DNA of 64,000 nucleotides from Croceicoccus bisphenolivorans (lineage in GTDB: Bacteria; Pseudomonadota; Alphaproteobacteria; Sphingomonadales; Sphingomonadaceae), in contig NZ_LRSE01000015.1 in the NCBI RefSeq assembly GCF_001634625.1, positions 1 to 64,000 of the forward strand, read 5' to 3'. Position 1 is the first letter of the stretch, and every line of letters starts with the position of its first letter. A model generated the notes under the pieces. That model was not told the origin of the DNA and searched no databases. It worked only from the letters and a program-made list of their open reading frames with translations. Of this stretch, positions 55,822-64,000 are shown piece by piece. The position numbers were made by a program, and so were the translations under genes.

Positions 55822-56259
55822 CTAGATTGCTGCCGAGACCTTCTGCGCGACCTCTGTGAGCGTCGCCTGAAGACGATTGATCTCCGACAGGGTGGTTCCG
55901 CCGGGCACATATCGCGTGACAAGAAATTCGCGTGACTGCGACATGGTATGCAGGTGTTCCCGCGTCCGCTTCCTTAGCACCAGCCCAATCTGCACCGCTA
56001 GGTCCGCCCTTGCCGCGAGGTTGTGCTGGAGACCCCGCACCTGGCCCGCGCTGTGACCCGATCGGAGAAGGAATGCGTTGAGGTAAAGCTCGACCGCATG
56101 GATTGCGACCATGCGAAACGGTGCCCGCGAGCTGGGCACTTTGGGCCGTCCATTCTGCACGAGAAACTGGGCCGCAATCCGATACTCATCGGCAAGAGCC
56201 ACCATCTCGGCAGCGGTCGCACCCTCACCCGGATAGCAAGTGATCGTCTGGTCATTCAT
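55822..56259 (-). CDS. HEPN-like helical protein
   Basis: A 145-residue all-helical protein. It has PFRMVAIHAVELYLNAFLL, then LQHNLAARADLAVQIGL, and a late REFLVTRYVPGG, which follow the HEPN-domain layout (a hydrophobic helix with His-x-x-Glu, then a helix and a final RY). An Arg-5x-His (RKRTREH) is present, the spacing of HEPN RNases, but I cannot tell whether it is at the active-site place. It starts at ATG 56257-56259, with the ssb terminator upstream. No obvious nucleotidyltransferase partner adjoins it. Confidence 0.6.
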   Translation of the reverse strand: MNDQTITCYPGEGATAAEMVALADEYRIAAQFLVQNGRPKVPSSRAPFRMVAIHAVELYLNAFLLRSGHSAGQVRGLQHNLAARADLAVQIGLVLRKRTREHLHTMSQSREFLVTRYVPGGTTLSEINRLQATLTEVAQKVSAAI

Positions 56260-56325
56260 GGCATTCTTCGTAGCACCGCTTTTGCAAACGATTACTGAAA
56301 AATCTCTGGGTTTTCATACACCACA

Positions 56326-56358
56326 AAGGGGCCCTGTCCCACATGGACAGGACCCCTT
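56326..56358 (-). terminator. Strong stem-loop after ssb
   Basis: A 14-bp stem with one mismatch (56326-56339 with 56345-56358) and a 5-base loop lies 25 bases after the ssb stop. On the minus strand only TTTG follows, so it is a short-tailed rho-independent terminator candidate. Confidence 0.6.
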
Positions 56359-56382
56359 CGGGAGAGAGATCTACGGGAGAGG

Positions 56383-56781
56383 TCAGTCGATCCCGGGAGC
56401 ATCCTTGTTGTCGGCGTTCTCGCCGGAGCCGTTGCCGCGGGAGAGGAAGTCGACCTTGTCGGCGAGGATCTCGGTGCCGTAGCGCGTGACCCCGTCCTTG
56501 TCCTCCCACTGGGTGTAGTGGATCCGGCCCTGGACCGATACCAGCTGGCCCTTCGAGCAGTACTGGCCGACGGTCTTGGCGAGGCCGTTGAAGCAGGTCA
56601 CGCGGTGGAACTCGCTTTCCTTGGCGGTGTAGCCGTTCTCGTCCTTGTAGGTATTGCCATCCTTGTCGCGTGCGGGGCGATCGGTGACGACGGTGATCCC
56701 GGTGACGTTGGTGGCGCTCTGGGTCGTACGGGCTTCCGGATCGCGGGCGAGGCGGCCGGTGAGGATGGCGATATTGGTCAT
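56383..56781 (-). CDS. ssb: Single-stranded DNA-binding protein
   Basis: A 132-residue SSB with one OB-fold: start MTNIAILTGRLARDPEARTT, TVVTDRPARD, FHRVTCFNGLAKTVGQYCSKGQLVSVQGRIHY, and WEDKDGVTRYGTEILADKVDFL. The tail is short and acidic (NADNKDAPGID) but lacks the usual terminal DDDIPF, as in many plasmid SSBs. AAGGAA lies 8 bases before the ATG. Element-borne SSBs protect the entering strand during conjugation. Confidence 0.93.
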   Translation of the reverse strand: MTNIAILTGRLARDPEARTTQSATNVTGITVVTDRPARDKDGNTYKDENGYTAKESEFHRVTCFNGLAKTVGQYCSKGQLVSVQGRIHYTQWEDKDGVTRYGTEILADKVDFLSRGNGSGENADNKDAPGID

Positions 56782-57023
56782 GAAATAGGTTCCTTCAGTT
56801 CCTCAAACCGGAGACCATCTCCGGCTTGCGAACATCCAGAAGAAGCAGGGCATGGGAGGACTGCACCGAAGGCCTGAAGGGCCGAAGGGAAACCTGTTCA
56901 TGACGGGTGGTGCGGGCAGGCAGCGCAGCTGCCAACACGGCCGGAAAGGAACGGGTTGCCGTCCTCAGCTGACCTGGTTCAGGACTGTTCGCGACTAAAG
57001 CCGGATGGGTATCGGGTGCCCGT

Positions 57024-57240
57024 GTCGAGATCGCCGCCTGGGTGGATGACTACAATCGGGACCGACCGCACTCATCCCTTGGCTACGCAACACCGGCGGC
57101 GTTCGCCGCAGAACTGGATAAGCAATGGCCTGCTTCGCTACGCCCTGCGGGCTCCGCTACGCAGCCCATTGCTTCAACCGCGCTCATGCGCAACAACGCG
57201 GTCCGGCTCTAATCCCAGCTGGAGGAAAGCTGGGGGTCAC
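57024..57240 (+). mobile_element. IS3-family insertion sequence remnant (3' end of OrfB)
   Basis: The frame from 57024 to the TAA at 57210-57212 encodes the C-terminus of an IS3-type DDE transposase: IAAWVDDYNRDRPHSSLGYATPAAFAAEL. It is followed by GGGGGTCACGTCA-like DNA (57232-57244) that looks like the terminal repeat. The rest of the transposase and the left end are missing, and nothing upstream to 56782 is coding. The element is dead. Confidence 0.8.
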
Positions 57241-57578
57241 GTCACGAGTTCCCAAGAGTTACTAGCACCGCCCTTTCCGAGGCCAGCAAGCTCGACAGCG
57301 ACGGCTTTGTCTCAGCGGTCCGCGCCGCCCTGCCCAAACGTGAAGGCTTGACCCCGACCCAACTCCGTCGGCTGCGCGAAGCGTTTGCCGAGACCGCCGA
57401 GCCTGCCCGGCAGGCACGGATCGAATTGCTGGCCCATGAGCGCAGCCTCGCTGCCATGGTCGAGCGCGCCTATGGCCTGACCGACGAGGAAGTTGCTCTC
57501 ATGTGGCGCACGGCCCCGCCCCGCATGCCGCTGGCCCCTCCACCCGGGTTAGATCTAAGCGATGACACTGGTGACTGA
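57241..57578 (+). pseudogene. 5'-truncated Eco57I/type IIG-like methylase fragment
   Basis: An open frame without a proper start continues to TGA 57576-57578. It encodes LSEASKLDSDGFVSAVRAALPKRE, LTPTQLRRLREAF, and the ending ERAYGLTDEEVALMWRTAPPRMPL, which resembles the C-terminus of large Eco57I-type restriction-modification methylases. The frame begins directly at the IS end, so the insertion cut off the front of the gene. An ATG at about 57348 is not a true start. Confidence 0.6.
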
Positions 57579-57889
57579 ACTACTCTAGGTTTTTGCTGTC
57601 ACTGCTACAGTCCGCAACCGGCGCACTTCCTGACCTTTCCGCAACTGAACTCCATTGGCTGACTGTGGGCCGGAAGCGGAAAGGCAGCTTTTATATCTTT
57701 GAGCGGATTAAGCGGACAGCGACTGCTGACCGAATCGCAAGCCGGTGCATTAGAGAATGGTCTGGAGAAACCCCTCTTGGCATAGACTTTTGCCGTCGTT
57801 GAGACGCCCCTGCAGGACAGCCAACACGGAGCCGAGAGCCACAAACTAAATCGGTTTACTATTTAGCGCGCCTTTCCTACCATCCAGTG
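57579..57889. other. Gene-free stretch with inverted repeat before the hydrolase gene
   Basis: About 310 bases hold no convincing gene. A 69-codon frame at 57593-57802 shows no family features and no ribosome binding site. The inverted repeat CTAAAT-N9-ATTTAG (57846-57866), about 24 bases before the hydrolase ATG, looks like a TetR/MarR-type operator. No regulator gene adjoins it on this side. Confidence 0.4.
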
Positions 57890-58795
57890 ATGGCGAGAGA
57901 AACCTTCACGATTCAGGGCGCAGGCGCAATTTCTCTTACAGCCGAGGCTGAGGGGGATGCCTACGCTAGACCCGTCCTTCTTGCGCACGGCGGCGGGCAG
58001 ACACGGCGCGCGTGGAGAAGGGTGGTCAGCGAGCTGGCTCAAGCAGGCTTTCGCGCAATCGCCTTCGATATGCGCGGTCACGGAGACAGCGATTGGTCGC
58101 CATGCGGAGCTTACGAAATGCGCGACTTCGCGGCGGATCTGGTCGCTGCAGCGTCGCGCCTGGACCAGAAGCCAGCGCTGGTCGGCGCTTCACTGGGCGG
58201 GCTCGCTGGACTGATTGCCGCAGGGGAGCTTGCTCCAGGTAGCTTTGCTTCACTCACATTGGTCGACATTGCCCCGCGCATGGAGCCCAGCGGTGTGATG
58301 CGCGTGGTTGGTTTCATGGAAGAGCATGTCGATAGCGGCTTCGCCTCACCAGAGGAGGCGGCCGACGTGATCGCTCGCTACATGCCGCATCGTCCCAGGC
58401 GGGGCGCGAGCGATGGTCTGAAAAACTATCTGCGGCAGAAGCCGGATGGGCGCTTCTATTGGCACTGGGACCCGGTGTTTATCCGTAATATAATGGCGGC
58501 CAGACGAAGCGACCCAGACAGCCAAGAACGTCAATCGGCAATGCTCAGCCAAGCTGCGGCGAATCTCACGCTTCCGCTTCACCTCATCCGAGGCGGCTCT
58601 AGCGATCTTGTTTCCGAAGAGGCCGTTTTGCATCTGCGACAACTCGCCCCCCATGCAGAATACACCGATATTGCCGATGCCACGCACATGGTCGTGGGCG
58701 ATGCGAACGATGCCTTTTCCGCCGCTATCGTCAATTTCCTGAGGCGCCATCACTCATCCGATGCGGCTCAGCCACAGAGGACGAGGGAGCTATGA
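57890..58795 (+). CDS. Alpha/beta hydrolase
   Basis: A 301-residue alpha/beta-fold hydrolase. The oxyanion segment PVLLAHGGGQTRRAWRRV, AIAFDMRGHGDSDW, the nucleophile elbow VGASLGGL (Ser at about 101) and the catalytic His in IADATHMVVGD (about 265) are all present, so it is probably active as an esterase or related hydrolase. ATG 57890 follows a GTG one codon earlier. It overlaps the interrupted thioesterase gene by 4 bases (ATGA), so they formed an operon. Substrate unknown. Confidence 0.88.
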   Translation: MARETFTIQGAGAISLTAEAEGDAYARPVLLAHGGGQTRRAWRRVVSELAQAGFRAIAFDMRGHGDSDWSPCGAYEMRDFAADLVAAASRLDQKPALVGASLGGLAGLIAAGELAPGSFASLTLVDIAPRMEPSGVMRVVGFMEEHVDSGFASPEEAADVIARYMPHRPRRGASDGLKNYLRQKPDGRFYWHWDPVFIRNIMAARRSDPDSQERQSAMLSQAAANLTLPLHLIRGGSSDLVSEEAVLHLRQLAPHAEYTDIADATHMVVGDANDAFSAAIVNFLRRHHSSDAAQPQRTREL

Positions 58796-59286
58796 TCGAT
58801 CGAGAGCGCTTGCAGGAAATGCTGAATATCGCGCCGTTTCATCGATGGCTTGGGCTGGAGATTGCGACATGCTCCGACCAGGGAATCGCGATCACCATGC
58901 CATGGCGCGAAGAGATCGTGTCGAACCCTATGATTGGGTCGGCGCATGGAGGGGTCCTGGCGTGACTGGTCGACCTCACCGGGCTTTATACTCTGCTTGC
59001 CGGGGGCGTCGCGGCGAGAGCGACGGCCGATCTGCATGTCGATTACCACCGTCCTGCAACCTCAGGACCTCTCAGTGCTCACGGACAGATCGTGAAGATC
59101 GGGCGACAGATTTCGGTGGCGGAAACCCGGGTTCTCGAGCCCGACGGCAAGTTGGTCGCCAGCGGCAGGGGTGCCTACTTCTCGTCAACCGGATCAATTG
59201 ATCAGCGCGGCGGGACTATTGATCTCGAACAGGCTCTTGCCACCCAAGGCCCAGCGACTTCTGCAGCGCAATCCACGACAGCGTAA
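58792..59286 (+). pseudogene. PaaI-type thioesterase gene interrupted by in-frame TGA
   Basis: Read through, the 165-codon frame gives a hotdog-fold PaaI-like thioesterase: FHRWLGLEIATCSDQGI, SAHGGVLA, LVDLTGLYTLLAGG, ATADLHVDYHRPA and LSAHGQIVKIGRQISVAETRV. A TGA at 58963-58965 (codon 58) falls inside the conserved HGGVLAxLVD motif, at a place normally holding a small residue such as Ser or Thr. TCA to TGA is one base change. Everything else in the frame is intact, so the loss is recent, or the base is an error. It starts in the hydrolase stop. Confidence 0.8.
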
Positions 59287-60676
59287 GGGCGCCTCTTGCC
59301 CGGACGAGGTCTCCTGAGGCCTGCTGCTGTTCTCGCAGGGCCCGGTTGAGGTCAGCCTTCGAGATCGCTCCTGCGGCAAAACGTTGGCGGTTCAGGTCCG
59401 CCGCGTCGTCAGCCTGCTTCTTGATTTGCATACTGGCAGCGAGCGCAACACGCTGCTGGCCGAAGCGAGCCAAGGCACGTTCGGCGTCTTGCAGTGCCAG
59501 AAGCACCGTCTGCTGGTAATTGGCGACTGCTTCGTTGCGCGCCGCCCCGGCTTGGTCGATCGCAGCGTCTACCCTGCCGAAATCCAGAAAATTCCACTGG
59601 AGGCGCGGGATCGCAAGTGCCGAGAATTCGCCGACATCGACAACGTCGTCCAACGAGGATCCGCCGAGGCCCAGGATCCCTGTGAAGGACAGTTTCGGGA
59701 ACCGCGCCGCCTCGGCCACCCCGATCCGCGCCGTCGACGCGGCAAGAGACCGTTCGGCCGCCCTTATGTCAGGCCGACGCGCCACCAGGCTTGCCGGATC
59801 GCCGATCGCGACCTGCTCTGGCGGCATGGGAATGGAATGCGCAGTCGTGAGCGCTGCATCAACTGATCCCGGCACTTGTCCGGTCAGTATAGCGAGTGCA
59901 TCACACAGGACTGCGATATCCGCTTCAGCTTCGGCAAGTTGTGACTTGAGCATCTCCAGTTCGGCATTCGCGGTGCCTACCGGGAAAAGCGGCAATGCAC
60001 CGCGCTGATAGCGTTGGTATGTCAGCGACAGGATCTCTTCCTGCAACGAAATCTGCGCCTCAAATTGCTCTGCGCGGAATTGGGCCTCCCGCAAATTGAC
60101 GTAGGTGCTGGCCACTTGGGCAGTCAACTGGACCTTTGCGTCCTCTGCATTGGCTACCGTTGCAGCAGCTTGGGCATTGCTGGCCTCAATACGCCTGCGC
60201 GAGCCACCGGCAAACTCCAGCTCCCAGTTGGCGTTAAGGCCCACATTGTAAAAGCTGAGCGAGTCATCGGTTTCTGCGTCAGGATTGGTTTGCTCTGACG
60301 GGGGGGGCGCCCCGCCTTGAAGGTCGAGACCAGGAAGCCGGCCCTGCACGGTAGTGGCCTGTGCCCCAAGCGTTGGCATTCGACCCGCACGGTCTTGCCT
60401 GATGGATGCCCGTGCCTGAGCAATGCGCGCCTGCGCTGCGGCGAGCGAGGGGTTGCCGGACAGCGCAGCCTCCACCAGCCGCGTCAACTCGGGATCGCCG
60501 AGCAGCAGCCACCATTGAGCGACAACCGGATCAGATGCGCTCACATCGCTGCCAGCGCGCACAAAGCGAGCGCCCGTGTCTGCTGACACAACTTCCGGGG
60601 GGCCTGCATAATCGGGCCCTGCCGTGCATCCAGCTAGCAAGGCGATAGTGACAAGCGGAGGTAGCAAGTGGCGCAT
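59216..60676 (-). CDS. Outer-membrane efflux channel lipoprotein (NodT/OprM family)
   Basis: A 486-residue protein from ATG 60674-60676. The leader ends in the lipobox LLAGC (Cys at about 16), and two OEP repeats follow. The first has VQLTAQVASTYVNLREAQFRAEQFEAQI and RYQRGALPLFPV; the second has RRPDIRAAERSLAASTARIGVAEAARFPKLSFTGILG and DLNRQRFAAGAISKADLNRALREQQ. It is the TolC-like exit duct for the EmrAB-type pump encoded upstream. It ends just inside the frame of the interrupted thioesterase gene on the other strand. Confidence 0.92.
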   Translation of the reverse strand: MRHLLPPLVTIALLAGCTAGPDYAGPPEVVSADTGARFVRAGSDVSASDPVVAQWWLLLGDPELTRLVEAALSGNPSLAAAQARIAQARASIRQDRAGRMPTLGAQATTVQGRLPGLDLQGGAPPPSEQTNPDAETDDSLSFYNVGLNANWELEFAGGSRRRIEASNAQAAATVANAEDAKVQLTAQVASTYVNLREAQFRAEQFEAQISLQEEILSLTYQRYQRGALPLFPVGTANAELEMLKSQLAEAEADIAVLCDALAILTGQVPGSVDAALTTAHSIPMPPEQVAIGDPASLVARRPDIRAAERSLAASTARIGVAEAARFPKLSFTGILGLGGSSLDDVVDVGEFSALAIPRLQWNFLDFGRVDAAIDQAGAARNEAVANYQQTVLLALQDAERALARFGQQRVALAASMQIKKQADDAADLNRQRFAAGAISKADLNRALREQQQASGDLVRARGALTLSWIALQKSLGLGWQEPVRDQ

Positions 60677-60686
60677 AATCTCGGGC

Positions 60687-62258
60687 TCAGTGCATCGAAA
60701 GGGAGACATTTTTCGGGAGCGGCTTGAGGAACAGGGCAAGCGGGACCGTCGCGAGTGTGAGAAGTCCCATCACCAGAAAGACGTCATTGTAGGTCATGAT
60801 GAACGCTTCGCGCTGGAGAGTGCCGCCGAGTGCCGCCATCGCTCGTTCCATATCGCCCAGGCTTCGCGCCAGTCCGTCGAGATAGGTCTGCAGCGAAACG
60901 CTGTTCGCATTCAGCGTTTCTTCCATGCGCCTCGTATGGTGCCAAATTCGCTGGTCCTGGAACGAAGCGAGGGCCGAAAGGGCGAATGATCCGCCAAGAT
61001 TGCGGGCCGCGTTGAAAATGCCCGAGGCATCGCCCGCGTCTTCCTTGGCCACCGACGCAACCGTTGCCTGATTCAGGAACATCATCGCAAGTATCATTCC
61101 GGCCCCGCGGATAAGCTGACTTTCAGTGAAGACAGCGCCGCCGGATTCGGCAGTCAGACTCGTGCTGACAAAGCAGCTGATCGCCATCAGCAGCATTCCG
61201 GTGCCGACGGCAATGCGGATGTCCACCTTGCGGATCATCAGGGGCAGAACCGGCATCAGGAGAAAGGCCGGGACACCCATCCAGAAGATGACCAGTCCCG
61301 TCTGAAAAGCATTAAAGTCAGAGATGATCGCCAGAAACTGCGGAATGACATAGGTCGAACCATACATCACCATGCCCAGGGCGAGCGCCATGATCGCGAC
61401 GCTGGCGAACTGTCGATTGAGCAGAAGCCGAAGTTTCAAGACCGGCTTGCTTGCTTTCACTTGTCCGTAAATCAAACAGGCAAAGCCGATAATGGTCACC
61501 ACCGTTAGCCAGCGAATGAGTGAGGACTCGAACCATTCCTCATGGTGCCCTTCCTCGAGTACAACAGTCAGACCGCCCAGTCCGAGGATCAGCCCGAGAA
61601 TGCCAGCCCAATCGGCGTCCGTGAGATATTCCCACTTGGGCTTCTCGTGAGGCAGCCCGATAAACAGCAGGAGCAGCAGGATTGCGCAGACTGGCACATT
61701 GACGAAAAAGGCATAGTGCCAGCTCAGGTTCTCGGTCAGCCAGCCGCCGATCAATGGCCCCATCACGGGGCCAAGAACCACAGTCATGCCGAACAGGGCC
61801 ATTCCGATTGGCTGTTGGTGCGGCGGCAATCGTTTAGCCACAATAGTCATTGCGGTCGGAATGAGGACACCGCCCGTGAAGCCCTGGCCCGTGCGGCCGA
61901 TGATCATGGTAGTAAGGTCGGTGGCAACCCCGCATAGCACCGAAAAAGCGGTGAACGCGCTGACCGCTATAATGAGAAGGGTTCGCAGACCGAACAGCCG
62001 TTCCAGCCAGGCGCTCAGCGGAATGACGACGATTTCAGCGACAAGAAACGAAGTTGCGATCCAGGTTCCTTCTGTCCCGCTGGCCCCGATCTCGCCCTGA
62101 ATGACCGGAAGAGCCGAATTGACGATTGATATGTCCAGCGTCGCGAGCATGGCGCCAAGCGCGCCCGCGGCCACAGCGACCCAGGCAGTCACGTCTGCGT
62201 TCTTTCGGCTCCCGGCCGGCCCGATCGAAGTGTCCTGCGCTGCCATTATCTCGGTCAT
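60687..62258 (-). CDS. emrB: DHA2-family drug efflux permease (EmrB/QacA type)
   Basis: A 523-residue, 14-helix MFS transporter. It has TLDISIVNSALPVIQGEIGAS (helix 1), GRTGQGFTGGVLIPTAMTIVAKRLP (motif C region), GPVMGPLIGGWLTENLSWHYAFFVNVP and a late IFNAARNLGGSFALSAL, all DHA2 features. It exports drugs or toxic organics through the EmrA-type adaptor and OprM-type channel. The ATG overlaps the emrA stop by 4 bases, and the stop is 10 bases before the channel gene ATG. Confidence 0.92.
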   Translation of the reverse strand: MTEIMAAQDTSIGPAGSRKNADVTAWVAVAAGALGAMLATLDISIVNSALPVIQGEIGASGTEGTWIATSFLVAEIVVIPLSAWLERLFGLRTLLIIAVSAFTAFSVLCGVATDLTTMIIGRTGQGFTGGVLIPTAMTIVAKRLPPHQQPIGMALFGMTVVLGPVMGPLIGGWLTENLSWHYAFFVNVPVCAILLLLLFIGLPHEKPKWEYLTDADWAGILGLILGLGGLTVVLEEGHHEEWFESSLIRWLTVVTIIGFACLIYGQVKASKPVLKLRLLLNRQFASVAIMALALGMVMYGSTYVIPQFLAIISDFNAFQTGLVIFWMGVPAFLLMPVLPLMIRKVDIRIAVGTGMLLMAISCFVSTSLTAESGGAVFTESQLIRGAGMILAMMFLNQATVASVAKEDAGDASGIFNAARNLGGSFALSALASFQDQRIWHHTRRMEETLNANSVSLQTYLDGLARSLGDMERAMAALGGTLQREAFIMTYNDVFLVMGLLTLATVPLALFLKPLPKNVSLSMH

Positions 62259-63382
62259 TGAGTCCGACTCGAGATCTCTTCCAATTCGCCGGCAGCATTC
62301 CGGGTGTCGACCGTAGCCACTACCGACATGCCGGGAACGAGCAGACGCCGCACTTCAGGGGGAGCATCGATAGCGATGCGGACGGGTATCCGTTGAACGA
62401 TCTTGGTAAAGTTGCCGGTGGCATTTTCGGGGGGGAGGATGGAAAATTCCGCGCCCGTTCCCGGCGATATGCTGACCACTCGTCCCGCGATCTCAAGGTC
62501 GGGTAGGGCGTCAACTTCGAGCCTGACGCTCTGGCCGGCCCGGATCAGGCCGACCTGCGTTTCCTTGAAGTTTGCCGTCACGTAGATCGCCCTCACCGGA
62601 ACCACCGTCATCAAACGTTGACCCGGTTGCACGAACTGGCCCACCCTCACCGAGAGATCGCCGACGCGTCCGGCCTTGCTGGCGCGCAGCAAGGTCGATT
62701 CAACCGTAAGGTCGGCTGTTTCCAGCTGAGCGCGAGCAGCGTCCGCCTGCGCCTGGGTCTGGTTGATCTGCTCGAACAGGGTCCCTCGGCGCGCGGTCGC
62801 GGCAGCCACCGCCGCCTGCGCGGCGACGAGTTCGGCCCGCGCTTGCCGCGCCTGCGCCTCATACTGGTCTAGCTTTTCCCGCGGTTCGGCTCCTGTCGCG
62901 GCAAGGGGCCGATATCGCGCCACCTGGTCGTTCGCGAGGTCCAGTGCTGCGCGCGCGGCGGCGAGTTGGCCCCGCACCTGGCGAATGGCTGCATCCTGTT
63001 CGGCTACCTGAGAACGGATTGTGTCGGCACCGGCCAGGGTCGCAGCGATCTGTGCGCGCGCCTGTTGCGCTTGCGCCTGATAATCCCGCAGATCCAGTTG
63101 TACGAGGGCTCCGCCGCGAGCAACCTGCTCGTTCTCCCCCACGAAGACCTCTTCGACGTATCCCGCTACCTTGGAAGAGATAACGACGCTGTCGGCAGCG
63201 ACATAGGCGTTATCGGTCGACTGCATGTACTGTCCGTAGGTTACGTGCCGGTAGTACCACCAGATCCCGCCAAGCAGCACGGCAAGACCAACGATGATTA
63301 GCGCGATGCGCAAGCCACGCCGCGATTGCGGTTTCGTTGGGGTTGTGCCCTCCTGCTCCGGTTGGTTGGAGTTATCGGTCAT
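62255..63382 (-). CDS. emrA: HlyD/EmrA-type membrane-fusion adaptor
   Basis: A 375-residue periplasmic adaptor. It has one membrane segment at about 27-45, a lipoyl half (STDNAYVAADSVVISSKVAGYVEEV, GENEQVARGGALVQLD), a long Ala/Gln-rich coiled coil at about 105-225, the second lipoyl half (TLLRASKAGRVGDLSVRVGQFVQPGQ) and a beta-barrel domain with TANFKETQVGLIRAGQSVRLEVD. GAAAGAG precedes the ATG. First gene of the efflux operon and divergent from the marR gene. Confidence 0.92.
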   Translation of the reverse strand: MTDNSNQPEQEGTTPTKPQSRRGLRIALIIVGLAVLLGGIWWYYRHVTYGQYMQSTDNAYVAADSVVISSKVAGYVEEVFVGENEQVARGGALVQLDLRDYQAQAQQARAQIAATLAGADTIRSQVAEQDAAIRQVRGQLAAARAALDLANDQVARYRPLAATGAEPREKLDQYEAQARQARAELVAAQAAVAAATARRGTLFEQINQTQAQADAARAQLETADLTVESTLLRASKAGRVGDLSVRVGQFVQPGQRLMTVVPVRAIYVTANFKETQVGLIRAGQSVRLEVDALPDLEIAGRVVSISPGTGAEFSILPPENATGNFTKIVQRIPVRIAIDAPPEVRRLLVPGMSVVATVDTRNAAGELEEISSRTQ

Positions 63383-63507
63383 CTGACTCTTTCGGCAGCC
63401 TCAGTAAAAGGTGAACGCGTCTCGCGCCCTATGAGCCGTGAGTCAGAAAGTAAAGGCATTTAGCAGTTTGCATTTGGGCATCCGAGGCTATCCGACTACA
63501 CAGCGCT

Positions 63508-63999
63508 ATGGATGAAAAACCAGATACCATGTCACGGTCTCAGCGTCGGCAGAAGGTCATCACCGATGATGACCGCATTCTCTATCTTATGGACGAGATC
63601 AGTCGCGGCGCGCGCAGAGTGTACGATGCGAGGGTCGCCAGGATCGGTCTCAATCAGACACAGTGGAGGATCATCGGACAACTTCTTCGCGATCCTGCCC
63701 TTACGCAGGCTGAAATCGCCAAGAAACTGGAACTGGAATCGGCGACCATCGGCCAGGCGGTTGCAGGTCTTTGCGCACGCGGGCTGATGAAAAGGCTTCG
63801 AGCTGAGACGGATCGGCGAGCGTGGCGGCTCATCCTCACGGAGCAGCTAGATGATATGCTGCCCGAACTGAGAGGCTCCGCGGATAGGCTTCATGATCTG
63901 CTTTGGCGCGACATTGCCGCCGACGAGAAGCAAACGTTGCAGCAGATTCTTGCAAGGGTATCGGAAAATCTGGACCAACTCCGGGCCGAGGCTGAGTAA
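63508..63999 (+). CDS. MarR-family regulator
   Basis: A 163-residue winged-HTH protein. It has LNQTQWRIIGQLLRDPALTQAEIAKKLELESATIGQAVAGLCARGLMKR followed by DRRAWRLILTEQL, the MarR core. Divergent from emrA across 125 bases, so it probably represses the efflux operon and itself. The intergenic part repeats GCATTT (63466, 63480 area), but I cannot identify a clear operator. No strong ribosome binding site precedes ATG 63508; an internal ATG at 63529 is an alternative. Confidence 0.9.
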   Translation: MDEKPDTMSRSQRRQKVITDDDRILYLMDEISRGARRVYDARVARIGLNQTQWRIIGQLLRDPALTQAEIAKKLELESATIGQAVAGLCARGLMKRLRAETDRRAWRLILTEQLDDMLPELRGSADRLHDLLWRDIAADEKQTLQQILARVSENLDQLRAEAE

Positions 64000-64000
64000 A

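Noticed and set aside
57593-57802. 69-codon frame before the hydrolase
   Set aside because: No ribosome binding site, no recognisable features, and it lies next to a truncated gene.
1-63999. CRISPR arrays, tRNA or rRNA genes, integrase, replication initiator
   Set aside because: Looked for by eye; none found, so element type (ICE or plasmid) and attachment sites cannot be assigned.

Overview
The window is high-GC DNA from what is probably an alphaproteobacterium, most likely a sphingomonad. This rests on gene content (an F-type conjugation cluster led by small AlpA/HTH regulators, NodT/DHA2 efflux genes), codon style, and two exact GTTC-N7-GTTC motifs, the form of the alphaproteobacterial LexA box. 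No rRNA, tRNA, CRISPR array or complete insertion sequence was seen. Most of the window is the conjugation and cargo part of an integrative conjugative element or plasmid. No integrase or replication gene is visible, so I cannot say which.

Layout. (1) 1-4957: the start of a partial J-domain-like gene, a HelD/UvrD-type helicase with a zinc ribbon, and a GmrSD-like DUF262/DUF1524 nuclease convergent with it. (2) 5180-24036: two small regulators on the minus strand, then a tightly overlapping plus-strand operon for an F-type type IV secretion system in the order pilin-traL-E-K-B-dsbC-V-C-unknown-trbI-peptidase-traW-U-trbC-N-F-H-G. (3) 24368-47088: a defence island of about 23 kb made of two divergent operons around a WYL-domain regulator. 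The left arm (minus strand) holds a DUF2779 nuclease, McrB with an inserted EVE-like domain, McrC, and a TM0106-type nuclease-helicase. The right arm (plus strand) holds the WYL regulator, a ribbon-helix-helix protein, a SNF2/DUF3883 helicase, a Septu-like PtuA/PtuB pair, an ASCH/PUA-like protein, a DUF1156 adenine methylase and a DUF499 ATPase. (4) 47193-56781: a small basic protein, an S24-type repressor, an HNH nuclease, MobF relaxase, TraD coupling protein, a relaxosome-type accessory protein, a candidate oriT region, two small genes and ssb. (5) 57024-63999: an IS3-family remnant, a truncated methylase-like gene, an alpha/beta hydrolase, a thioesterase gene interrupted by a stop codon, and an EmrA/EmrB/OprM-type efflux operon divergent from a MarR regulator.

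How it fits together. The conjugation machine is split: the mating-pair-formation operon lies left of the defence island, and the relaxase/coupling genes lie right of it. Two near-identical 15-bp boxes, one before the S24 repressor and one before the HTH/AlpA regulators at the head of the tra region, suggest that one regulator (the element's S24 repressor or host LexA) controls both ends. The WYL regulator sits between the two defence operons. A perfect TGACAG-AAA-CTGTCA palindrome lies just before its start, and a degenerate copy lies before the left operon, which suggests coordinated control of both arms. The most unusual feature is this composite island: a Septu-like pair and an ASCH/PUA protein sit inside a helicase-methylase-ATPase operon, opposite an EVE-McrBC operon with two extra composite nucleases.
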